Source: Epinephelus fuscoguttatus (taxonomy: Eukaryota > Chordata > Actinopteri > Perciformes > Serranidae). From it: 64,000 nucleotides of DNA. Shown piece by piece: positions 12,917 to 23,700 of this stretch. The stretch covers positions 35,253,839-35,317,838 of the forward strand of contig NC_064757.1 in NCBI RefSeq assembly GCF_011397635.1, written 5' to 3'. Every line of letters begins with the position of its first letter. Within the stretch, counting starts at the first letter, position 1. The notes beneath the pieces were generated by a model. That model did no database searches, had not been told where the DNA came from, and saw only the letters and a list, made by a program, of their open reading frames with translations. Made by a program: the position numbers and the translations under genes.

Positions 12917-13528
12917 CAGTGTTGGGAAGATTACTTTTGAAATGTAATAGGTCACCCTATTAAAAATGTAATAAGTAATGTAACTTTTTAAAATACTTCT
13001 TCAAAGTAATGTAATTTATTACATTTAATATGTTCTAACAGATGTTTTAAATTGGGAAATAAGGCTGAAAAATGTCTGGAAACAGGCTCTGCCAAAATGA
13101 GACATTCCTGATAACTCCACATGAAGTAAGTTACATTCACTTATTCACATTATTTATTTATTTATTTATTTATGTATTTATTTTTAAATGATTACATCTT
13201 GTAGCCAGTCACAATAGGACAGGCCCTGATCAGGTCGTTATTTTCTGCAACTGCCTGTTCCTCTAAAGGTTTTATGTGTATGTCGATATCTGTATCTTAC
13301 TTGTGCATATGTATACTTTTGTTCCTCTTTTTCTTTTGTAATACTGTATAGCAGTTTATGTTGTAAAAAAACACTAAAAATATGTTTAGAAAATAAATAT
13401 ATAACTGAAAAGAATATAGTCAAATGTAACCTCTTTGCAATCATCAGCCTTTCAATAAGTAACTGTAATTCAATTACGCATTTTTTCTCAGTAACTGTAG
13501 ACATGTAACTAGTTACTGCCCAACACTA
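12917..13528. mobile_element. Non-autonomous hAT-like element
   Basis: It starts CAGTGTTGGG and ends CCCAACACTA, nearly perfect terminal inverted repeats. Longer inverted similarity runs inward ('AGTAATGTAA'-type blocks). This is a common short element type in fish. Flanking 8-mers are AT-rich and only approximately duplicated. No transposase coding. A TTTA microsatellite (about 13151-13182) lies inside. Confidence 0.65.
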
Positions 13529-14322
13529 AAATATGTTTATATTAATATAACACCTGAGTACATTTATTTTTGATATTTTTATAGTTCATTTGGCTGATAA
13601 TACTTGCACACGTTTGAGTAAAATTTCCAATGCAGGGGTTTTACCTGTGGAGTATGTTTATATTCTGGTATTAGGCCTATTATTTAAACAAGGGGCCGCT
13701 ATAGTAAATCTTCCACCCCTGACAATTAAATATTTTTATTTACAGTGATTTCAGATGATGGTGGCATGGGCACTGTTCAGGATGGCATTAACTAAACAAA
13801 TTCTCTAACAAGGAGAGCCCCCTAGTGCTCAAATACTCACACAGTAGGGTCAAACTAGAGGAATTTTGACTCATTTTTTAGGGATTATAACTTCCATAAA
13901 TGTGCTCCTGGTTTGTGCTCTAATACTGTAAGACTAAATAAACAGGTTAGCTTGCCTAAAACCATAAAACAACTATAACTGTCACTTAAACAACACAACA
14001 GCTGCCACCACATAAGTAAATACTAAATAAATGTGCCTTTAAGTTATCAAATAATGTTATCACCTTTCATACACTTCACAGTCCACTGTATAAAGTTGCT
14101 CTGCACCTAGCCGGGTTAGGGACTGTTTACTGTGATGTAAAAAGGGGGAGACATGTAAGGTATTTTTTTAAGCACAGGGAAGGGACTTATGTTTTTATTT
14201 CGGCTCAGGGGAGGGGCATATAAATTCAAATGGTTGCATTTTGTAAATTTTTTTACAGCAGATTTTTAAAGAAAACATTACTTCCACACCTGTCCATGTT
14301 TTCTTTACAAATTGCCAAAATT

Positions 14323-14373
14323 CAGGGCGCTGTGTGGCTCAGTGGGGAGGGTGAGCGCCCTGTGTACAAAGAC
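14323..14373 (+). mobile_element. SINE head remnant
   Basis: The run GGGCGCTGTGTGGCTCAGTG and the following 'GAGCGCCCTGTGTACAAAG' match the tRNA-like heads of the SINEs at 5.2, 21.2 and 52.0 kb. The rest of the element is missing. Confidence 0.55.
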
Positions 14374-16867
14374 AATGTGCAAGTTTAATCTAATAACAAT
14401 TTTGTTTCCACTAGTCACCCAGGGAGGCGCAAGGAAAAATAATTGTAGCTTCGGGGAGGATCAATAAATAAATAAATGAAGTCACACTCTAGTCACCACC
14501 CTCCTCTGACAAGTAGAGAACAGTCCCTTAGCTTACAGGAATACAGGAAGAGTATTTATCTGTTTTGGGTTCAAGTTTATTCCTTTAACAACAGCCAACT
14601 CTATCCGACTGTAAAGCCTGTGTTTACGCATTAAATGTAATGTAAAACTGTTATTTAGCGTCCATTTTGTTTATCTGAACCCCCCCACCCCCCTCCTCCT
14701 CGGCTGTTGCCATAGTTACCAAGTAACAAACCACAGGTCGCGAGCCTGTTAGATTGTCACGTTGGACGTTATCACAGAAAAAGAGCTTTTTAATCTACAA
14801 CGATATATTAATTAATAAATAAATAATAGGCCTGCTGATAAGAAGGGATGGACACCAATAATACACGGCCTATTTTCCCTTGGTAAGTGACATTTAACCT
14901 CGTCTGTGTCACCATTTTGACAAAATTATAAAACTAGTTTAACAGTTGTTTCTTGTTTGATAAGTAGTTAATGTAGTGCTGTGTTAAGTAGGACTTAGGC
15001 CTACTAATACAAAATATAAACCACCAATTAATCAGGTGTATTATCACAGATTCAGCTCCCAGCACTAAAAGCTTTCCATCATTTCACAATAAAATCCCTC
15101 TACTGCGAAAAATGACATAGCGTACAATTGGAATTGCTTGATTTATCACATTTCAACTCATAGCCTTATTCACACTGACTAATCCAGCTGGAGACCCAAA
15201 CGAGCAAGAGAGCGACACTGCTTGCAGCTTTAATTACTTTTGGTACTTTAAGTAGGCCTGTATTTTATTTTTTAATGCTAATACTTTTGACTTTTACCTA
15301 AGTATTTTTTTTAAAATATCAAAGTATTTTTACATTGTAGTATTTGTTACTATTACTTAACTACTTTGTGTACCTATCAGTAGTTTAATACATAACTGCA
15401 TCACATTATTATAAACTGATATGAGGTACTTCTATTTCTATTCTATGTTCCACTACTCCACTACAATATTGTTTGGAGACAAATATTACGCCATTACTTA
15501 GGTAAGATTTTAAATACAGGACTTTTACTTATTTTTATACTGTGGTATTGCTACTTTCTCGTACACAAAAGATTGGTGTTCTTCCTCCACCACTAATGTT
15601 CACCAGTAGTCAGTACAATCTTGAATAAAGACTTTTACCTGTGACCGTATTTTTACTTCTATGAATGCATTTTCCTCCACTGATTTATTATTGGCAATGC
15701 CTCATTGTTAGCATTAATTTTAGCTAATTTAACTACTTTGTGTAATTAAGGGTAGTTTCATACAGAACAGTACATCACATTATATAAACTAATTATATAT
15801 GTTTTGTATGTAAATGCTTAATTTGCAAAGTCACCAACTACAGCTGTGAATTTAATGTAGTGGAGTGAAAAGTTCAGTTTCCCTCTGGAACATAAGTATA
15901 CAGTAACATAAAATGCAAACAAGTGCCTCTCAATTTTACTTTAGTGCAGCACTTGAGTGACTGTGCTTTTTACTCTCTGCTACTGATGCAGACACTGCCT
16001 GGCATACAAGCTGTAATTCAGACACTCGAGAGTCTCTGTGTCTTCCACTTGAGGATTTACAGTATTAATATATGTAAATGTGATGTTTTATCACTTCCAA
16101 CCCTTCATAGCTTCATTTTGCTCACCTGAACTGAACCTGTCTGAGGACAGAGAAATAAATGGAGATGAGGGGAGGTGAGAAATACTCAGAATTCACAGGA
16201 GCAGAAGAAGGGAGAGGCAGAAATAGATAAGACAAATATGTTACAGCATATCACTGCTGGTATGTACAGACTGCTATTTAAAATGGTCACTGAGCTGCTT
16301 CATTTAGACCTGTGTGTTCATGTCAACGACCAGTGGGATAATGTACTTTAAGGTTTAAATACCTTTGAGATGAGCCCTGAATACTCTGATATACAATAAA
16401 ACTCATCTTTAGCCTGGTGTTAAGCAGAGAAGCAGAGTCAAAGAGATGAGAATAACAAGAATACACAGTCAGTATTCTGAACTCCTCAAACATATCACAG
16501 GACAAGAGATATGTGTGATGCTGATAGGAAATTTGGGACAGAATCAAGTGCTGTCAAGCCAGAAACATTATCAGCAATTGAGATGACTGAAGTAGGAGTA
16601 TAACTTTATATCAAGATACCATTATCTCCTGCTGAAGTCTGGAAGAACGTCATTCTATTTATTAGGGGTTCATGACACTGAGGTTCATATGGGTGCATCT
16701 GTGAAATATTTTTGTTGCTGTAATAGGCTGTCTTCCTGTTTTTGACTGTTGTTTTATAAGTCATTTGCTTAAAAAATAAATTCTGTGGATAAAATAACTA
16801 TATAGCATTGTCTGTTTTTGCTTGACAAATACAGATACCCCACCCAATCAGATCTGCCCCCACCATT

Positions 16868-16990
16868 GACTCATTGAAGTCCAGACTCAAAACCTACTTT
16901 TATTCATTAGCGTTTCAGCCCCCTGCCTCTTACGTATGCCTTTTTAGCATTTAGTTGGGTTGAGTCAATACATTAATGCAAAAAAAAAAT
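16868..16990 (+). mobile_element. Probable LINE 3' end fragment
   Basis: A short frame reads SLKSRLKTYFYSLAF, which resembles the carboxyl end of L2-type reverse transcriptase proteins as I remember them. Nothing else of the element is preserved. Low confidence because of the short match. Confidence 0.35.
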
Positions 16991-18103
16991 CTTGCTATGG
17001 TAGAAACAGATAGTCTTTTACAAATGACAGCAGTTGTCCTGAACAAAAGCATCCCTAACATTCTGTAAAAACATTACATTATTGTATAAAAAACATCCTA
17101 ATTTAACAAAACTTGTATGTGGTTTGCAGTCAGCACAGTCGTCCTGCAACTAATAGTAACTATGCAAAGCTTACACCATTCAACTGCTGGAAGAAAACAC
17201 AGCATTTCATTGCAGATTGTGACTTAAACTAGTGGAAACAAGTAAAAAGTAAGTGCAGAAAACTGATTTAGTTCCTTTCAGGATGAAACTGTCACTTGAC
17301 CTGAGTTCAAACTGCACTGTGATGCTGCAAAATATAACATCACTGAGAGCTACAGGAGGCTTCTTTGTATAAGCACAGAAAGACATGTCTGAACGTGTGA
17401 CCAGTTTTTATATACTGTTCTATCCATCCCAACAGAATAAACCCAATTATGATAAACAACACAAAGAAACAACACATCAGAGCAAGCTGAATTACTGTCA
17501 GGCCCTTGGTAGAGAATACAAATGGTCTTATCTTCTCCTTTTACGTCAGAGATACAACACAGTGACTGATCTTCAGTCAAGTACAAGCCGAGTGTCCAAC
17601 TGGCAAAACATAAAGGAGGATATAAAAAGACGACTCAGAGAGCAACGTGCATGTGGTTGAAATAGAGATGCACTTCCTGCTTAAATATGGAAAAAAGATC
17701 CAGGACGGTGAAAGTCTGCTGAACCATCATGTAAAACAAAAAACAGTTCTCCTACATTTTAAAATCCACTGAGATAAGGAAAACATAGCCTTTTGCAGTC
17801 AGATATATGCCGTCCTTTAACTGAGTCTTAGGTCAAATTTTAATAATTGTTCATATTTTATGTTGTGGATTATGGTGCACAGTACTCTAACAGAAACAGG
17901 AGCAACTATACACTATTATACTGTCTGCTGTTTTGTGTCTGATAGTATCCCTGGGGCGAGGCTTTGACAGGATACACAGCTGATACTGCAGTTTGCTTAC
18001 TAAGTGTCCTTGACTATTATTATTATCCCTAACTTGTCTCCATATTGTTTCAGCTCATATTCAAGTATCTGGAACTGCTTTTCTTTTTTGTGTTAATTCT
18101 CAG

Positions 18104-19302
18104 GTACAAGGAGAGGTTGCAGACCAAGTATCTCAAAGGCCAAGCAAACAAAATTTCCATGGTTGGCAGTTGTTTGCGTTTTGCAAATGTGAGCCTTGAC
18201 GACTTCAATGACTGTTCATCCATCTTATCCGGGGACCGGAAAGGTGTCTCACCGGTTATTTTCCGTGACTCTCCGAACCACAACTCCTGGCAAAAGCCTA
18301 GAAAGTGCATCTCAAAAGAACAAGCCTGCTTTTCAAAGCAGATGATCCAGAAGCAGATTCGCAGAGAATATGTGGCTGCTGTGGACGAGAAACTCAAACA
18401 GCATCCTCTGGCTATGTTCCCGCACTATCAGGATCACATGACCCCAGAGGTAAGTGGAGATGACAGCAGTCTATGTGCCAGAACAATGACAAGTTAAGAG
18501 TTTGAGTTGAGAGTTGTCGTCATTTCTCTACAGTTATTTGACAAGGTGGTATCCGTTTTGGACCCAGACATGAGTGTAAACAGCGCCTCTGCACTTCCTA
18601 CGCCCACAGGAGACCATGCGGAGGATTATGAAGATGAGGAAAACTGTACAGAGCCAAGAAAGGAAGACCTGGACAGAGCAAAACAGGGAACTTCTGCCAA
18701 TAAAATGCAAGTGTACTGGCAATCGAATTGGTAGCATTAATAAAATTGTATTTTTTTTAATCCATTTGGTCCATCCAACAAGTAAATATGAAGATTCTGT
18801 CTACTTTTCAATCACTTACAGCAGCTCTGATGTCCAAAATCCAAGTCCCAGAAACCCTTATGTTCTACACATGAATAAAAATGGTACCAAGAAAGGCAGG
18901 ACGGTCAAAGTGAATAAACTGAGCACCCACGAAGACATGAAATCAGCTGCCAAACTTTTCAGCAGATGGTTTGCCTCTCCAGTAAGTCTGCTACACTAAA
19001 AGAAACTGAAAAGACAAAATAAATGTCACTGTTTGTCAGACATGAAAACCAATATAATGTTAAAACGATGATACAAAGGACTTATGTTTTGACTCTTGCA
19101 GGATGAAGACACAAATGTCACTGAGGCTGCATTAGTGGGAAGTTTCGACAGTGGCCTTCAAGACTCTTCATCACCAACAGTTTCTCAGGGCAAGAATGAA
19201 ATCCTGTCACAGCCACAAACAGGCAGGACCGATTACGTTTCAAAACCCTCTGAAACCAATAAGGTGCAAGAAGAGAAAGGTTCACAAATAGCCGCTGATT
19301 AG
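18104..19302 (+). CDS. fam47e: FAM47E-like protein, 5' end not found, 3' end probably decayed
   Basis: Four exons: 18104-18449, 18534-18730, 18822-18981, 19102-19302. Phases agree (the third intron donor choice, 18730|GTAGCA, was made for phase). About 300 residues are read, starting inside a codon, so at least one upstream exon is missing. Family hallmarks as I recall them from mammalian FAM47E: 'YKERL' near the start, 'SLDDFNDC', 'KLKQHPLAMFPHYQDHM', then 'LFDKVVSVLDPDM', 'MQVYWQS', and 'AAKLFSRWFASP' with 'GSFDSGLQ'. Function is poorly known; mammalian FAM47 proteins are mostly discussed for testis and chromatin. The frame stops at 19302, before the block that usually ends the family. Homologous-looking codons follow out to about 19486 but are interrupted by stops (see findings). 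The neighbour CCDC158 matches the human gene order. Confidence 0.75.
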
Positions 19303-19899
19303 AAAAATCCAAGAAGACGCATGGGTAAGACACACACAACATGTCTGAGGAGCTTTTGCTGGATCCAAAGAAGAGATAAAAGGAGGACGACTATGTGAGA
19401 CAGTTGGTTTGTTGACAGAATGAGGAGCTGAAACAGATGTATGAAACCTTAGCTGTGAGGAGTTATGTAACCCACAATAGACTGTGACTGTCAAGGCTAA
19501 AAGGCAAGACTATACATTCAGAGGGGGGGATTCAGAGACCTGTGTGTGATGTTTTCACAGCAGTTGTATACAGGAAATGCAGTGCGAAACCACACTGTAA
19601 GAAGAGGAACAAAAGGACAAGTCTGTCTGAAATTCGTCCTCTTTTTCTCACTGCAGTTTGTGTGGGTTTGTTTCAGTATACGAGGAAACATGGATGATTA
19701 CGCACTGTGTGTAAGCTGAGGTTTTATGTTTAATGGATGCCTAATATTTACCTGAACAGCCAAAATAGATGCTGCATTATCGTTAACTATTCCTCCCTAT
19801 TTCTACAAGCTTGTTATACTGTGGGCAGCCATATAGACAAATATATGATAAACCTATGCTATGAAATAACCACTCAACTGCTCATGTTTCTTTAAAAAC

Positions 19900-19905
19900 T
19901 TTATT
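19900..19905 (-). terminator. Poly(A) signal, minus strand (CCDC158 side)
   Basis: TTTATT on the plus strand is AATAAA on the minus strand. It lies downstream of the CCDC158 stop at 20774. A splice-acceptor-like CTTTCAG on the minus strand at about 19993-19999 could begin a 3' untranslated exon (19992 downward). Confidence 0.5.
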
Positions 19906-19910
19906 TGAAC

Positions 19911-19916
19911 AATAAA
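19911..19916 (+). terminator. Poly(A) signal, plus strand (FAM47E-like gene)
   Basis: AATAAA about 600 bases after the FAM47E-like stop codon, and 5 bases from the opposite-strand signal. Confidence 0.55.
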
Positions 19917-19957
19917 TTACAAAACTAGAACTGATTATAAATCATCTTTTAACACTT

Positions 19958-20773
19958 CATCTGGGGAGTCTTCGAAATAGAAAAGGAGCTTTCTGAAAGA
20001 CAAAAAAGTCAAGTAATTGTTATAAGGGGTGGGATTACAGAGAGTATGATTAGTCAATAACATTTACACAATTTTAATGACATCACCTTAGTGAGCTGCT
20101 GAAGGACACATGTCACGGAACTTTACTATTGCTGAAATAGATTTTGTTGCCTCATTCCATCCTGACGCCTCACACTCGTGCTATGATATTTCTTGCTATG
20201 CTGCCGTTGATGTGAGGGAATGTGAGGGAATGTCTCTGTCTTATTTGCTATTGTACAACTTTATTAAAGCATTTCACTTTGTAAATGTCATTCAACTCTC
20301 CCTTTAAGTTAATATGTAGTATGATAAAGTGATAAACAGTATCTTGAAGAAAAACCCACAAATGACTCAGTCTGTGAAAATAAAATATCACAGAAATATA
20401 CTAAGAGTGGAAAAGACATTTACATTCAAATGAACACAGCAGGATGGTTAAGGCAACAATTTTTATGTGTAACAACCCTAGCAGGCTAACTTCCATATAA
20501 ACAAACTGACTGTCTCTGTTTCCTTGCTACTAGAGACGAATTGAGGGTTGCTGAATTTACATAACAGTGTCACCTTCTAAGAAAATTAACTCATCAGGTT
20601 ATTTGTTACCATAAAAACAAACAACATTGCAATTTTCTTTTGTGCTAGTCAAATGACCATGGCGAACAGTTAAATGTCCTTTCTACTCATTCTATCTCTA
20701 TGGTAAATATGATGCACAATATTAACAGCTTACTGATAAGAGGGGTCAGCCTTAGGTCTGCTGTGTCTCACTG
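19958..20773. other. No coding sequence seen (3' region of CCDC158)
   Basis: I searched the minus strand here for the final coiled-coil segment that ends mammalian CCDC158 and did not see it. Only short, unconserved frames are present. Confidence 0.5.
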
Positions 20774-23700
20774 TCAGCTGTTTGGGTCAGAGGTCAGGAG
20801 AGAGTGGACAGGTGATCTGCGGCCCAGCAAGAGTATGTGCGGGGAGGATGTGTACCTCGCTGCTGGACTTGAAATAACACAGCCTAGAAAGGTCATTATA
20901 TATGTTAGAGAACTGAATATGGATGTTGGCAAAGAATCCATCATTTGTTGTATTTAGTTTGTCTGTCCTATGCAAGGCTGCAACTACATATTTCATTTCT
21001 TGATTTATTATTTGGTCTTTAAATGTCAGAAAATAGTAAAAATACCAAGGTGACGTCTTCAGATTGCATGGTTTGCACACCAAACAATCAAAATCTCATA
21101 AAAATGATATAAAACTGAGAAAAGCAGGAAATCCTGATGAAACTAGTTGCCAGATTTGCTTAAGAAATTACTTGAGTGGGGTGCCCAGTAGCTCACCCGG
21201 CAGAGCAGGTGCCCAACATACATGGGATGGCATGCAGCAAAGGGCTGTGGATTGGAATCAAAACTACAGTTGTTGCGGCAGGGACATACCCTTTGTACAT
21301 GCGGCGCCTGCTCTACCAGGTGAGCTAGTGGGTGCCCTAGTGGCAGATTTCTTTCAGTTGACAGACAAATTATGTTTTAAACACTCACATTTATAAAAAG
21401 GAGTAACAAGAAACTGAAATTATTTTGTTGGATTGCCTGAAAATGACAAAGTAGTAAAGAAACTCACTCTCACTGAAGGATTTATTGTGGATCGTTTTCC
21501 CGTTGAGCTCAGCTGCCTTCAGGAAGTGCGGCTCGCTGTACACAGTGTATGCACAACAGACATATATTACATCACATTAAGTAGCCTGCAGCACTTTGCG
21601 GTGTCATGCATGTTGCATGAGGGGTGAAAGGTCACGTGGGTAGATGGTGAGCGCGTCCTTGCTCAAAACATTCAAATTTTTTGAAATAAAAAAAAGATGG
21701 GTTAAGTTTGCTCCCTACCTGCCACAGGTTTTTCTTCTAAATCTGGAGGGAGCTTTAACTTCTTCTGCCTTGTCAGTCCTGCTGTAGGTGTATGGGAATA
21801 TTTAAACATACAGTGAGACATTACACATATTACATTTCATAACTTAAGACACAAACAAGTTTCTTGACTTTAAAAGGTCAACAGCTCATCTTTTTTTATG
21901 GTGTATTACAGTAAAAGCAGTGAAACATGGTGTGGTCACTGAAACAAGTCATGTATGGTCCCCCTCCCCCTCCTCCTCCACTGAAATGACTTAATAGCAT
22001 CACATGATTTTCATCTGTGACCTAAACTAGCCTAAGAGCGAAGCTAATCCTTGAAGTGTGTGGGAACAGAGCCAGACATACAATGTGGTTCTGTGCACTC
22101 TCTCCGGCGCTGACCTCCTCCTGTTATCTGTGTGTGGTCTGTGGTTCTCCGAAATGACTCCTCGCAGCTCCTTGACGAGAGACCTGAGCTCCTGGGCGGG
22201 GCTCTCCTGCTGGAGGAGGGAGAGAGACACTGTCAATTCACTGCTGTGATGTCAATATTATAAATAGCTGGTCTGATTGGCTTGTATTTGAACAGAGAAA
22301 CATAAGAACACGAGACAGTATTACAAATTTCTGTAATTCATCAATTAGCAACAAGATCTTTTATTCTGATCTCAGAGCCGAACAGTGTTTCACTGAAATG
22401 ATTTGCGGTCAGGTTTCTCTCCTTGCCACAGGAATGTAATGCCGTGTATGTTTTTGATTTAAAGGCCTAGCAGATGTGCTGAGCTTGTGTCTATGCAGCC
22501 AAATAAACAATGATTCACACATGCACTTGACTGGCTGGAACCGTAGGAAACAAGCAAGATATAAGGAGTTCCTGGCTGTACCGTGATCTGGGTGTTGGAG
22601 GCGTGCTGAGAAGAGGGTGGAGCAGTGAGTGCAGATGGGAATGGGGAGTCCAGGTCAGGTGGAGGTAAATTCAGAGCTGTGCGCAAATTTTGACCTTGAA
22701 GCTCCTATACAAAAGATAAAATTGGTTCACAGTGAGATTTGTTGCTCAGCTCCCTTTAAATATGTGAGTAAATCTGACTAGATTAAGACATAACTATCAA
22801 AACATGCATGATGAAGAGAAAACAGCAGATAGCATAAAGCATCTACATTAAATATGGTTACATTTTCAGGTATGCATACTGTATATAGAGTGGAAAAACC
22901 CTCTTTCTGCTTCCAAAAAGACTCTTTGTCTGTAATAAACTCTACCTTCAAGTCCAGGGCGTGTTGGAGTTTCAGACGGAAAAAATCTTGCTCCTGCAGC
23001 TGGATGAAATCTTGACAATCTGCAAAGCTCTCTGACATCTTTGGGAAGATACAGAGAATATGAAACGATAACACAAACAGAGACAAAGCAGGACACATAA
23101 GGGTCTTTTTTTTTATCTGAATATATACTAACATTTTTGTTTTGTTTCAGAGGGAGATAATAACTGTTCAGAGAAAACAGAAAACAAAATTAAATGAGAG
23201 TAATTCTTGGAATGAGAAAAAGTTATTCAGATATTGTTTCTGTTTTAAAACTGTTGCTGATCATCAAACTATTTTAAATACCTTTTCTAACAGGCTTTAT
23301 CTATATTGGGACATTGTATGCTTTTATTTGATAGTAGATAATAAATGAGGGGGGAGGGAGATTGGGTATGAAATGCAACAAACTCGCTGACCAGACATGA
23401 ACTGTGGATGTTACAATTCCAAAAGTGGAGTTGTATGAGGTTCTTATGACCATAATCAGTGTATTATCTGTACTAGATGGTGATGGTGGTTGGTACAAAT
23501 ATAGCGTACACTTAAACTGATATTGATTTTTTAGGTTGTTAAAACACATTTTTCTGCTGCTGTTCTGACAACTACCTTTATAAATGTGGTTAAAAATATG
23601 GACATGTCCTCTGAAATATTTTTTTGCCTCTAAAACACACTCCACATGCCTGCATCATGTTGGTAGGTCATTCTGAGTGGTAGCTCTATTTGTCAGGACA

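Larger units (their letters stand above)
13530..18103. other. No gene recognised; upstream region of the FAM47E-like gene
   Basis: AT-rich spacer with a partial SINE head, a LINE tail fragment, and several fragments of the common fish repeat containing 'TACTTGAGTA'-type blocks (around 15230-15600). The first coding exon of the FAM47E-like gene should lie here, since the first exon I can recognise starts inside a codon, but I could not place it. Confidence 0.5.

Noticed and set aside
17385-17660. 91-codon frame upstream of the FAM47E-like gene, considered as its first exon
   Set aside because: Sequence does not resemble the family and no donor of the required phase follows.
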